This document shows, in pieces, positions 10,537-21,400 of a stretch of DNA of 64,000 nucleotides. A program made the position numbers and the translations under genes. The notes under the pieces were generated by a model, which had not been told where the DNA came from, did not search any database, and saw only the letters and a list, made by a program, of their open reading frames with translations. Numbering within the stretch: the first letter of the stretch is position 1; each line of letters starts with the position of its first letter. Source of the stretch: Campanula takesimana (lineage: Eukaryota > Streptophyta > Magnoliopsida > Asterales > Campanulaceae); NCBI GenBank assembly GCA_026119855.1, contig JAOWBW010000269.1, positions 62,001 through 126,000 of the forward strand, read 5' to 3'.

Positions 10537-12441
10537 ATGGTGAAACCCCCTCAAAACCCTATCCAACCGGCACCATTGGAGGAGTCACCGGGTGATGCCT
10601 CACGTGTTGCCTCACCCATGGACATCTCACCAATTGTTTCCCAAATTTCTCAACAAATTGCAATGTCCATTGATGAGCCCTCACAAGTAGCTACCTCAGC
10701 TCGTCCTCCACTCCCGGCGACTGATTCAAAACCTCCAAGTTCCGCCACTAAACGAATCAAGAGAAAAGCTCCGTCAACTTCAACCAAAATTGGCGCAGTT
10801 CCACAAGCTCGAAAGAGGACCTCCAACCGTCTAAATGCAAAGGCAATGTCAAAAGTTCCTTCTAACACTTCTGATGACCCAGTACATGTCTCCGACGAGG
10901 AAGAAGAAGAATCTCTCGGTCTCTCTTCCGACCACAACTCGGACCAGAATTTTGTTGTTCAACCAGCTGAACGAACTCAATCTGTAGAGAGCCTGGATAC
11001 TTGGGTAGAAAAAGAGGAAGAAACTCTTGCTGCAGCTCAAAAGCGAGTGACAAAAGCCAAGGGGAAACAGAGTGTTGTCTCGGGTGCTGGCAGACCTCCA
11101 AAACCATCCAAGGTAACATCTCGATCGTCAAAACCCCATAGCGCCCCGGTTACGTCTTCTGAATTATTTAGTGCTTCTGATGATATTTTGGAAACAAGTA
11201 TTGATAAAAATGATGAGGCATTTCCACAACCCTTTTCTACATTCGAATTTTTCGAACGAGTCAATATGCAAAAATGGCTTGATATTTCAGGTTTAAAAAT
11301 GCACCGTGAGAAGCATATTGATGAGGCTAGTCTTAAGAAGCATGGTGTTTATCAGTTCTTAAAAGATATAAATGTTTTAAATGCCAATCTCTATCCCGAG
11401 AACTATGTTGATGCCATTATTCGAAACTTTTTTGCTAATCTTCATCCCAACCTAGATAATGAAAATTCCAACCAATTCGGCAAATTCTTTCTTCGAAGTA
11501 AAGTTCTTCGAATAAACCCATCTTTGATTAATAAAGTGCTTGGTTTGCCTAACGTTGATGATGATGGGGTGTTAGCCGATAGGGATGATATTGCCAAAGT
11601 TTTGTCTAACAATGTTGTTAAGAAATGGCCAACAAAAAAGGATGAACACTTTCTTGCCTCTTCCCTCACCTCACTTTTTTCGGTTCTACACAAATTGTGT
11701 ATCTTTAATTGGCTCCCCACCAAAAATGAACAATATGTAACCCTCGAACAAGCTCGGGTCCTACATAAATTGGGGTTGAACCGGAAATTGAATTTTGGGA
11801 GATTGATATTTAGACATTTAGCCACTTGGGGAAAGAAGAAATCGATCTCATATTTGCCTTATCCTTCTCTCATTTTCCAAGTGATAAAATCCCAAAATTT
11901 TCAACTTATGGATTCGGACGAGTATACTCATGAGCTTGACTATTACCGAGTGGATAGTCTTTTGACTAAACAGGGAAAGGGTGGTATTAGATACACCGGT
12001 GACTTACCTTGGGATAAGTCGAAAGATATCATTTTGTCAAGTTCGTCCGTTCCATCTCGAGGTGTTGGGAAAGGTGCTACCTCAGATTGTCCGTCCTTTA
12101 TTCTTTCTTCTCCAAGCATGTTTGCAGGTACTAATGCTGAAATGATGGCTAGTGTCTCACATCTTCTGGGCACTGATTCTCCCTCAATCCCAAAGACGAC
12201 TGTCCTAGCATTTCTTGAAAAACAGAATCTGATTTTGGGGAGAATTGTTCAAGATTGGACCCTACTAAAAGACAACACAGCAAGCTTTGTTAATCTGATT
12301 TCTTCCCAATCAGGGGGAGGTGCTGGTACAAGTGCTGGTACGAGTGCTGCTACAGATGCTGCTGATGCTGCAGGTGCTGCTGAAGATGCTGGTACAAGTG
12401 TTGGGGAAGATGAAGAGGACGAAGACACAGAAGAAGAGTAA
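10537..12441 (+). CDS. Sirevirus envelope-like / plant transposon protein ORF
   Basis: Intact 634-aa ORF in the third-ORF position of Sireviruses, usually labelled envelope-like, although its function is not established. Residues 1-230 are Ser/Pro/Lys-rich and disordered-looking, with basic clusters (for example KRIKRKAP) that could be nuclear signals. Residues about 235-490 form a folded-looking core with repeated Phe/Trp/Leu motifs (FEFFERVNMQKW, FGKFFLRSKVL, GDLPWDK), like the family annotated as putative plant transposon protein. The C-terminus (about 595-634) is Ala/Gly-rich and then strongly acidic. I see no signal peptide and no clear membrane span, which argues against a true envelope glycoprotein. 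It is open throughout while gag-pol of the same copy is broken. Octamer pairs occur in its coding sequence at 10592/10604 and 12062/12074. Confidence 0.8.
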   Translation: MVKPPQNPIQPAPLEESPGDASRVASPMDISPIVSQISQQIAMSIDEPSQVATSARPPLPATDSKPPSSATKRIKRKAPSTSTKIGAVPQARKRTSNRLNAKAMSKVPSNTSDDPVHVSDEEEEESLGLSSDHNSDQNFVVQPAERTQSVESLDTWVEKEEETLAAAQKRVTKAKGKQSVVSGAGRPPKPSKVTSRSSKPHSAPVTSSELFSASDDILETSIDKNDEAFPQPFSTFEFFERVNMQKWLDISGLKMHREKHIDEASLKKHGVYQFLKDINVLNANLYPENYVDAIIRNFFANLHPNLDNENSNQFGKFFLRSKVLRINPSLINKVLGLPNVDDDGVLADRDDIAKVLSNNVVKKWPTKKDEHFLASSLTSLFSVLHKLCIFNWLPTKNEQYVTLEQARVLHKLGLNRKLNFGRLIFRHLATWGKKKSISYLPYPSLIFQVIKSQNFQLMDSDEYTHELDYYRVDSLLTKQGKGGIRYTGDLPWDKSKDIILSSSSVPSRGVGKGATSDCPSFILSSPSMFAGTNAEMMASVSHLLGTDSPSIPKTTVLAFLEKQNLILGRIVQDWTLLKDNTASFVNLISSQSGGGAGTSAGTSAATDAADAAGAAEDAGTSVGEDEEDEDTEEE

Positions 12442-12865
12442 AAGAGGAAAATCTTTCCTAAAGGTTGATGTTGCCATTAAATTGGGCAATGATCTTTTTC
12501 TTGGGGTTTGGTTCCAAAACAATTTGGTTCTTTGGTTTCTAAACTATTTATTTTGTGGTGGTTGGTTTAAACAATTTCATACTTTGGTGGTTTTTTTTTA
12601 TGGTGTTTTATTTTCGGATCTTATGTTGGTTTTTATGGTTTTTAAAACTTGGATTTACATTCATTTTTTGAACTACTAGCTAGAAGCATTTGAAATATGT
12701 GGTTGATTAGTATTGTTTTGTAAATCTTTGTTTGATTGTTTAACTCCTACATTAAGGGGGAGTTTAACTTGGGTTTTTGCTCTGTTATCATGCTATATGG
12801 CTAACTTGTTTTGCAGGTACCAACACTTAGGTGATTGAAAAGAAATCTCAAATTAAGGGGGAGAT
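12442..12865 (+). other. 3' untranslated region with repeated polypurine tracts
   Basis: Non-coding. It contains TAAGGGGGAG at 12763-12772 and a second, LTR-adjacent TTAAGGGGGAGAT at 12853-12865. Several polypurine tracts before the 3' LTR is a known Sirevirus feature. The tract touching the LTR is the likely plus-strand primer. Confidence 0.8.
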
Positions 12866-13832
12866 TGTTAGTACAGAACTGAGGTGTTACCTCAGGTGTT
12901 GCCCTGACAGTCTAAGTGCTGTGACGAGATTCTTTGTAATTTGACATTTCTTTCTAATGTAATTTTTATACTAATGTCCTAATATTATTTTCTAGATTTT
13001 GGTCCATATTTTCAGGTATAATAAAGTTGGTTTATGGAGCTTAAAATGTGGAAGAAAAATTAATGGAGAATTATTAATAATTGGCGAGTAAATGAAGGAG
13101 ACATATTTGACATGTGTTAAATATGGAGAAAAACGTGGGAGACCATTTCAAAGTTGTTGTTGCTGATTAATTGAAGATGTACAAGGCATTGGAAGCTTGG
13201 AGTACAACACGGTGAAGCTAGGACTTGGAGATCAAGCTTGCGGTTGAGAAATTCATGGAAGGAAGACCAAGTCTTCGCACAAAAAGTGGAGAGCAAGCCC
13301 ACTCACTCTCCCCACTCTCCCCACACGATCACAAACAGCCCAAGGCTGTTATTTGTGTAGCCTCCAAGTCTTGGTTGGCTATAAATAGATGCTTGGATGA
13401 AGATTGAAGACAAGCCAATTTTATACACACATCCATAGCACAAAAAGACCAAAGTACTCTTGGCTCCTTTTGAGATTCTTTCTTCCATACACTCTTTTAT
13501 CACTCAAATACTTCGGGTTTGAGTGAGTTTTGGTTAGGATAGAATCTTGTACTTTGTTCTTACTTTGGTTCCATAGAGAGTATATCATAGTTTGTATAGG
13601 GAACCATTTTAAACTTTGTAATTGGTTTTAATTATAAGGTTTTTGCCATCTAGGCATCTCAAGTTATATTTATATAACTTGAGAAAAATATTTCTCTTGT
13701 GCTATTTATTTTCCGCTGCAAAAACTCTACTATTTTTGTGTGTGTATTTTCTGTCCGTCTGGAGTGTTACCTGGGGTGTTGCTTAACACTTGAGGTAACA
13801 TCTGTTCTCAGAAAGTCATTGACAAACAATTT

Positions 13833-13834
<2 letters not shown>
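12866..13834 (+). repeat. Sirevirus 3' LTR
   Basis: 969 bp, about 99% identical to 3140-4104. Differences include a 6-bp deletion after 13095 and a 10-bp expansion near 13317. It is followed directly by the (TA)n tract. Confidence 0.95.

Positions 13835-13886
<52 letters not shown>
13835..13886. repeat. (TA)n microsatellite, right part
   Basis: Continuation of the TA run at 3095-3139 beyond the Sirevirus. Confidence 0.95.
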
Positions 13887-13888
<2 letters not shown>

Positions 13889-14587
13889 TCTTACTCTAAG
13901 AAAAAAGTGCACAAAAAAATACTCAACTCTTCACTTTTATAGATTTGATCATCAAAATCATTTTTTTTCTTTTGTATTTAACACATCCAACTCATTTACT
14001 TTTACAACTCATTTACTTTGCATTGTGGGTTACTTTGCCTAACCTCAATTTTTTCCCGTTAAACTAGTCATTTGCATTGCACAAGATAATTTTGGGCATC
14101 TTTTGTACTCCCCTCTAATTCGATCCATCTTCTATCTTCATGTCCTTTCTCCTGCACTATTAGTGACTTCCCTATCAACTACCACCATCAAAATTATATC
14201 ACCAGCCAACACTACCACCACTCTTCACCCAATTTCTTTGAATTGGGTGTTGCTATTCTATTCTTGAACCCCAATTCTAAACTTAGGCTACATTTGTTTA
14301 GTGTAAAACAACTTCCAGAAAATAATTTCCCGGAAAATGACATAAATATGTTTTTAGTTGTTTGGTAAATCTAAGGAAAATATTTTCATATAAGAAAAAC
14401 AATAATTTAATATGAGAAAAAAATTATTATGAGAAAAAAAATTGAATGTTGGTGGGGGTTGGGGTGGGGTGGGATGGGTGGTGTGGAGGGGTGGGTGGGT
14501 GGTGGGGTAGGTAGGGGTGGGGGTGGGGGGTGGTGGGGTAGCTGTTGATTTAGATTATTGGTTTTGGCAAAGAAAAACCGATGGTAA
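13887..14587. other. Spacer without genes; G-rich tract
   Basis: AT-rich DNA with no credible ORF. From about 14290, words such as TTTGTTTAGTGTAAAACA and TTTCCCGGAAAATGACAT look like a degraded transposon end, family not identified. A strongly G-rich tract of about 90 bp (14449-14539) has many G3-G6 runs separated by single T or A, so it could form G-quadruplexes on the plus strand. Confidence 0.6.
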
Positions 14588-14822
14588 GTCTCATTTTAAC
14601 TTTTTATGGTCAACAAAAATGAACTTTGATCAACCATTAGTGGCGATCAAATCATTCTAGTGAAATTCTAAAATGTGTAATTGATAAATCATTATGTGAT
14701 TTATCAATAACAATTTTTAGAATATCATTGTGATCATTAAATTGACACTAATGATTGGTCAAAGTTTATTTTTGTTCACCATAAAAAGTCAAAATGAGAC
14801 TATCTTTCCGGGACATAGGGAG
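14588..14822. mobile_element. Stowaway-like MITE, long hairpin
   Basis: The left arm GTCTCATTTTAACTTTTTAT is mirrored by ATAAAAAGTCAAAATGAGAC on the right, with matching TTGATCAACCATTAG / CTAATGATTGGTCAA inner arms and a second inner hairpin around ATTATGTGATTTATCAATAA. The right end is GGGACATAGGGAG followed by TA. The outermost left terminus is missing. Confidence 0.75.
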
Positions 14823-15415
14823 TATTATTTACTTGAATCAAACTGGTACTGTTTTGTATGCCTCTATACAGTATCAAACTTCATGACTTTTTCCCGGGCA
14901 AATTGCAGATTGGTGACCTGAGTTTTTTTCATGTTTGCAATCCCCAACCCGAGATTTTAATTGTTGCAATTAGGCACCTAAGTTTGTTAATTTGTTGCAA
15001 TGTGGTGAATAAACTAACTTTTCGTTAATTTTTAACGAACCTAAGCACATGTGCCTCGGACATGACTTTTGAGAAGGACAATCTTGTCAATTCGTGATGG
15101 CTGCGCAAGGCATGTGTTTACCGAGGGGGTCAACTTGCAAGTTTTTGAAAATAAAGAGAAGAATAAAAAAAAATTACCCATCTCATACACTTATTTGTAC
15201 ATGAATTAAATGAGTACAACATTTTTATGTCTACACACCATATTAACCTTAAACATTAAGTTGAGAAAATATATTTAAAATTGAGAAAACAATTTTTTTT
15301 TAATCTTTTTCAATGAAATATATTTCTAAAAATTAGATATTCAACCTTCAAGATGTTATTAAATTTTGAAATTTAAAACAAAATTAAAAAATAATAAAAA
15401 ATGAAATTTTAAATT

Positions 15416-15606
15416 TTGGAAAAACAAAATTCTTACACCACCACCACTGCCCCTAACACCCTAGCACCACCACCATCGCCACCCTTAACACCACCACCAC
15501 CACCACCACCACCATCTCTCTCCATTCCCAACCCTAGCAACGTCATTCACACCTTCCATCTTTCTCCATTCCAAACCCCCAAAACACCATTCAAAAACAA
15601 ATCTGG

Positions 15607-15650
<44 letters not shown>

Positions 15651-15861
15651 CGGACTTGAGATTCCAAAACAAAATCCGTCAAAGTTAAAGCACACGACTG
15701 AGATGGCAAGGACGGCGGCGTTGACGAAGAAGCAAGAGCAAGGGGTTGTATTGAGAAGAAGAGGCTCAGGCGAAGCTATGCGTTGCAGATGGGCGGGGGT
15801 GGCGTGTGTGTGGGACGCCGTGGCTCGGAGGGGAGGGGATAGGATGAAGCGAATCTTCTAA
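15416..15861 (+). other. Possible captured gene fragment inside the MULE
   Basis: The interior holds a CCA-rich tract coding a Pro-rich stretch (15425-15530), a (GA)n tract and then GC-richer DNA with a short ORF at 15703-15861 (52 aa, beginning MARTAALTKKQ). This looks like a 5' UTR and first exon picked up by a Pack-MULE. I do not recognise the protein, and the ORF is short enough to be chance. Confidence 0.35.
15612..15648. repeat. (GA)n microsatellite
   Basis: Perfect GA dinucleotide run inside the MULE. Confidence 0.95.
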
Positions 15862-16066
15862 AGACAAATCTGGTTGGGGTAGGTCATAAGGTAAGGGTGG
15901 TGGATGAAGAAGACCGCCGGTCGGCCGAGATAGATGGTGTGACCGACGGAAATGGGGAAAGGAAGGGGGTTTCTGGGTTTTGGAGTCTGTACAATTCTTT
16001 TTTTTTCTTTGATTTTTTTTTTGTCAAGGGTAATAGTCATAGAAGTATAGAAGTGTATAAGATATA

Positions 16067-16348
16067 CTTCCTCCGTTTCATGTGAATTGAGACTTATTTC
16101 CTTTTTCGTCCGTTTCATCTCAATTGAGACTGCCCAAAATGGCAAACTTTTTAATATTTTATATTCACCCAACCCCATCCATTTAACCCCACTAATCTCT
16201 CTCTTCATTTTCCACCACTCATTTTATCCAACCAACACTACTATTTACCCCACGCATTCTCTCTCTTCATTTTCCACCACACATTCACTACTTTCTCTTA
16301 ATTATTGTGCCCTTTTTTTTAGTCTCAATTCACATGAAACGGAGGGAG
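16067..16348. mobile_element. Stowaway MITE nested in the MULE
   Basis: Begins CTTCCTCCGTTTCATGTGAA and ends with the inverse, TTCACATGAAACGGAGGGAG, with TA on both sides (16065-16066, 16349-16350). The 282-bp body has an internal duplicated CATTCTCTCTCTTCATTTTC block. A related sequence lies at 54250-54530. Confidence 0.92.
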
Positions 16349-16696
16349 TAGATGTAGGGATAAATTGGTCATTTTTTGGGTCTTTTTATTTTGGGATTGA
16401 CAAGATTGTCCTTCTCAAAAGTCATGTGCGAGGCACATGTGCTTAGGTTCGTTAAAAAATTAACGAAAAGTTAGTTTATTCACCACATTGCAACAAATTG
16501 ACAAACTTAGGTGCCTAATTGCAACAATTAAAATCTCGGGTTGGGGATTGCAAACATGAAACAAACTCAGGTCACCAATCTGCAATTTGCCCCTTTTTCC
16601 CTGCTAAACAGTAACACCCGGTTGTTAACAAGTTACTCGTTAAATTTCCGGCCGGTACCTCCCTTGTAGAGGTGAGAGCCGGATAGCTTTTAGCTA

Positions 16697-16875
16697 GTCC
16701 CTCTGTCCTAAAATGATCTTCGCATTTAACTATTCAAACTTTTTAAAGATATGAACACTTGCTACACTAGTCATGTTTTATTTATACACTTTTAAGCCTA
16801 AATCGTAGAAACGGGAAGAACTTTTTGAGACAATGAAAATTGGCAAATATGAAGATCATTTTGGGTCGGAGGGAG
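16697..16875. mobile_element. Stowaway MITE, 179 bp
   Basis: TCCCTCTGTCCTAAAATGAT at the left mirrors ATCATTTTGGGTCGGAGGGA at the right, with TA target dinucleotides at 16695-16696 and 16876-16877. Confidence 0.92.
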
Positions 16876-18242
16876 TATAATTGAACAAGAAAATACTCAT
16901 TCATTCTCGCATCATCATCTGGAAATGTCAAAGTTGCTTAGATAGTTTTGACAGGAATGCACACTTAATTACCAACATTTTCCCTTGCAATTTAACGTAC
17001 TTGACTAGTTTTTACATGTGACTGTGAAGTCTGTAGGGTCCACCACTGACTGAATAATGTTTTCTCACAACCGCATGATCACTACTTTGACCAAATAATT
17101 TGGGACATAAAAAAACAAAGGGCAAGTGCGTTGTTCTTTAGGGAGGAGCTTCTACCCCTCTTGACACCGAGTAGTGATCATATGAGCTATGGTCCCGGCC
17201 GGGAAGTAGCATTTCCAAGGAGTAAGCCATATATTTGGTGTAACCGTCGACAGCAAATACGCGAAGCATATGTTTTGTTAGATGCAATTGGGAATATAAT
17301 GAACCAAAAGCATTTAAGTTTCATTGTTCAATGAGTATATCTCCATGGTCAACCAGCTGGTGAGGTGCAAGAAAGCTCATTACTTAACCGTGGAAATAAC
17401 CGAACCGCATTTACGATATCCTTAATATTTTAATAAAATTCTCGCCGCCCCATTTACAATCTCCTTAAATTATTTTTATCTTACAAGTATTGCATTAAAA
17501 ATACATTAATATGATCTTCCTTTCTATTTCATAATTGACAAAAACTTATACGCGGCTGTACCAATCCAGCCACAGCCCTTGTCCTCTCAAATCGCGACAA
17601 CTGGCATTCCTAAAAAAAACCTCTAATTACTTTAAAATGCTTTATCTCGAGATTTTAAAGTTGAAAAAATAATCTAAAAATATAATTGTGTTCATCTCGA
17701 CGAGACGAATAAAACTAGATAGGTCATGATATAATTTTATTTAAAAAAAAAAAAAAAAAAGTGTTACATATTTCTTTATAAAAAATCTATTTGAGCAAAA
17801 TTTGAACCTCATTCTCACACCAAAACCTGGGAGGAGCATGTAGAAACTTCCCCAATACCTTCGATCTCTTCTCCACAATTTTTCTACATCAAATAACTTG
17901 ATGACCAATCACGTATTTAAAAATACCAAAGTTACCTATCTAATAACTCAGAACCGCGTTATATATATATTACACATGGGTACGCACAATTTTTTTAAAC
18001 AATTTAATTTAATCTTATTGTGTAGCTAGCCCAAAATATATATGAATGTTCCTTTGTATTTCATATTCCCTAATGAAACACCGCTCCAATATAATGCCTT
18101 ATTTGTGTTGGACCGACCTAAAAGTCAACCACTATTCATGGTATTGGAGGAAATTTCATGTGACCATCACCCATTCTCCACATAAACACAACTCCTCCTT
18201 TCGAAAAAAAAAAAAAACATAAACACAACTCCTTGGACAACC
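16876..18242. other. Spacer upstream of the Ca2+-ATPase gene
   Basis: No credible coding region. About 17620-17790 is another fragment of the MULE-related family, with the signature TCTCGACGAGACGAATAAAA and a GTGTTAC word, orientated like 36880-36980. The rest is AT-rich and unrecognised. Confidence 0.55.
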
Positions 18243-18249
18243 TATAAAT
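18243..18249 (+). promoter_or_regulatory. Putative TATA box of the Ca2+-ATPase gene
   Basis: TATAAAT lies 187 bp upstream of the start codon. This would place transcription start near 18275 and give a 5' leader of about 160 nt. The 63-codon ORF opening at 18248 would then start upstream of the transcript and not act as an upstream ORF. Confidence 0.5.
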
Positions 18250-18435
18250 GCATCAACATAAACTCAAAACAGATATTTGTAGCTACACATCAATTTCCCA
18301 ACCTCATCTAACTCTCTGTCATCTTTACCTTCACATTCCAAAACTTCAGATTTGGCTTTCTTCCTCTGCTCAATTTATTTCATTTCTTCTTAAGTCCCCA
18401 GTAATTTACGACAGAAAACAACCCATTTCGAAAGA

Positions 18436-21400
18436 ATGATGACCATGATTCTCCATGCAAGCATGGCGGAGGAGTACGTCCTCTACGTGCCCTACGTTAC
18501 TGAACTCAACAAAAAGAGATGGCACAAGGCTTTCGGAACCATCTTTGTTTCCAGAGCCTTGTTCTCTCATTTCAAAACCACCTTACAAAAACCTAAGACC
18601 AACAAATTCTCCCATGTTTCCTACGACAAAGTAATCATTAACGTTGTTAAACAACACCCGTTCTTCTCCAACATCGATCAACACAAACTCTCAAACCTCG
18701 TCAAGGAGAAAAAGATTGAAAATCTTGAAGAGCTAGGTGGGGTTACCTCAATCTCTTCTTCTCTCAAAACTGATCTTCATAATGGTATCAATTCTGATGA
18801 TCAAGAAACTTTATCACGACAAGAGGTTTTTGGCGCGAATACTTACAGAAAACCGCCTACAAAGAGCTTTTGGTCTTTTGTTGTGGAAGCGTTTAAGGAT
18901 CCAACCATTTTGATTCTTTTAGCATGTGCTGCTCTCTCCCTTGGCTTTGGCATGAAACAGCACGGTCCAGAAGAAGGATGGTATGATGGTGGCAGCATAT
19001 TTGTGGCTGTTTTCCTGGTCATCTCTGTTTCTGCAATAAGCAACTTCAGACAAAACAGACAGTTCGACAAGTTGTCTAAAGTTAGCAGCAATATTCAAGT
19101 CGAAGTTGTCAGAAGTGGCAGGAGGCAACAGATTTCAGTTTTTGACATCGTTGTTGGAGATTTAGTTTGTCTGAAGATCGGTGATCAAGTTCCTGCTGAT
19201 GGGTTGTTCTTGGAAGGTCACTCGTTACAGATTGATGAATCAAGTATGACAGGGGAAAGTGATCATGTTGAAGTGAATTCAACAAAAAATCCGTTCTTGA
19301 TTTCGGGCACAAAAGTTGCTGATGGTTATGCAACTATGCTTGTCACGTCTGTTGGTATGAACACTACGTGGGGGGAGATGATGAGCACGATTAGTCGTGA
19401 TACTAATGAGGATACGCCTCTTCAAGCCAGGCTCAACAAGTTAACTTCATCAATTGGTAAGGTTGGCTTGGCGGTTGCTTTCCTAGTTCTTATGGTATTA
19501 TTAGTTCGATATTTTACAGGGAATACGCAAAATGGCATTGGTAAAAAGGAGTATATTGGAAGCAAGACAAAGACGGATGATATAATTAATGCCATGATAA
19601 GGATTATAGCTTCGGCTGTAACTATAGTAGTGGTTGCGATTCCAGAAGGCTTACCTTTGGCGGTTACACTTACTCTGGCTTACTCGATGAAAAGAATGAT
19701 GGCGGATCAGGCTATGGTCAGGAAGCTTTCTGCCTGTGAAACTATGGGCTCTTCCACTGTTATTTGTACAGACAAGACGGGTACCCTCACGATGAACAAG
19801 ATGACAGTTACAAAAATTTGGCTTGGACAAGAATCGATCGAAAAAGGAAGCTATACTTCTGTTGAAGCCAATATTATTTCCTTACTCCATCAAGCAGTCG
19901 GCCTCAATACAACAGGCAGCGTGTATAAACCAAGTTCAGATTTGAAGTATGAGTTTTCAGGCAGTCCAACTGAAAAGGCGATTCTATCTTGGGCCGTCCT
20001 GGACTTGAAAATGGATATAGAAGGTTTGAAAGGGTGTTTTACACTTGTGCACGTGGAAGCGTTCAATTCAGAAAAGAAGAGGAGTGGCGTTTTGGTGAAG
20101 AAAAATGTGGACAATACCCTTCATGTGCACTGGAAAGGAGCTGCAGAGATGATACTAGCTATGTGCTCTCACTACTACAATCACTCTGGTGAGATCAAAG
20201 CTTTGGATGATACCGAGAGGAAGAAATTTGAACTGCTAATCCAAGGTATGGCTGCTAGTAGTCTCAGATGCATAGCTTTTGCTTATAAGCAAGTTACTGA
20301 AAATGTAGAATATACAAAAGAAGAGGATCAAGCAATAGAAGACAAAGGTTTGGTGCTTTTGGGGCTGATAGGCATAAAAGATCCGTGCCGTCCGGGTGTG
20401 AAGAAGGCTGTTGAAGATTGTCAATATGCTGGAGTAAACGTCAAAATGATCACAGGTGACAACGTCTTTACAGCAAGAGCAATAGCCACAGAATGTGGAA
20501 TTCTTAGGCCCAATCAAGATGTTGAAAACGGGCAAGTGGTAGAAGGAGTAGAGTTTCGAAACTACACCCACGAGGAGCGTATGGAGAAGGTCGATAAAAT
20601 ATGCGTGATGGCAAGATCATCTCCATTTGACAAACTTCTGATGGTGCAGTGCCTTAGAGAAAAAGGGCATGTTGTTGCTGTCACAGGTGATGGCACGAAT
20701 GATGCACCAGCACTCAAAGAAGCTGATATAGGACTTTCAATGGGAATTCAGGGGACGGAAGTGGCAAAAGAGAGCTCTGATATTGTTATATTGGATGATA
20801 ATTTCGCTTCCGTGGCTACAGTTCTTAGATGGGGAAGATGTGTTTACAACAATATTCAAAAATTCATTCAGTTCCAACTCACGGTAAATGTAGCAGCGCT
20901 TGTGATAAACTTTGTATCAGCAGTTTCATCAGGTGAGGTTCCATTAACCGCAGTTCAACTGTTGTGGGTAAATCTTATCATGGATACATTGGGTGCATTA
21001 GCTCTCGCCACGGAGAAGCCTACAAAAGAGCTTATGGAGAAAAAGCCTGTTGGTCGTACAGCCCCACTTATCACCAACATAATGTGGAGGAATTTGATCG
21101 CTCAAGCGTTGTATCAAATAGTCATCCTCTTGACCATGCAGTTTGCGGGAAAAGAGATATTTGGTGTCAATGAGAGAGTGAGAGACACCTTGATATTCAA
21201 CACGTTTGTTCTTTGCCAAGTGTTCAATGAATTCAACGCGAGGAAGCTTGAGAAGAAGAATGTATTTGAAGGGATACACAGGAACAGGTTATTTTTGGGA
21301 ATTATTGGCATAACGATTGTTCTTCAAGTGGTGATGGTGGAATTTCTTAAGAAGTTTGCAGATACGGAAAGGTTAAATTGGGGGCAATGGGGAGCTTGTA

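Larger units (their letters stand above)
3140..13834 (+). mobile_element. Complete Sirevirus (Ty1/Copia) element
   Basis: A 10.7 kb element with two LTRs (3140-4104 and 12866-13834), both starting TGTTAG and ending CA, flanked by 5 bp ATATA on each side (3135-3139 and 13835-13839). The duplication sits inside a TA microsatellite, so it is weak evidence alone, but the LTR ends, primer site and polypurine tract agree. Order: LTR, primer site, gag-PR-IN-RT-RNaseH, 1.3 kb spacer, envelope-like ORF, two polypurine tracts, LTR. The large size, third ORF and repeated polypurine tracts fit the Sirevirus (SIRE/Maximus) group. The LTRs differ at only about a dozen sites plus two short indels (roughly 1%), so insertion was recent. 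Confidence 0.95.
14896..16592. mobile_element. MULE with ~200-bp TIRs and 9-bp target duplication
   Basis: Starts GGGCAAATTGCAGATTGG and ends with the inverse, CCAATCTGCAATTTGCCC. Inverted repeats run about 200 bp (14896 to about 15092 and about 16395 to 16592). Both ends are flanked by the perfect 9-bp duplication CTTTTTCCC (14887-14895 and 16593-16601), the Mutator hallmark. At 1697 bp it encodes no transposase, so it is non-autonomous. The interior differs in base composition from its surroundings and may be captured host sequence. A Stowaway MITE is nested in it at 16067-16348. Confidence 0.95.

Noticed and set aside
10537..12441. True envelope glycoprotein
   Set aside because: No signal peptide or clear transmembrane segment and no glycoprotein-like Cys pattern; kept as envelope-like by position only.
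18248..18439. Upstream ORF of 63 codons overlapping the Ca2+-ATPase start
   Set aside because: If the TATA box at 18243 is used, its ATG lies upstream of the transcript; no coding character.
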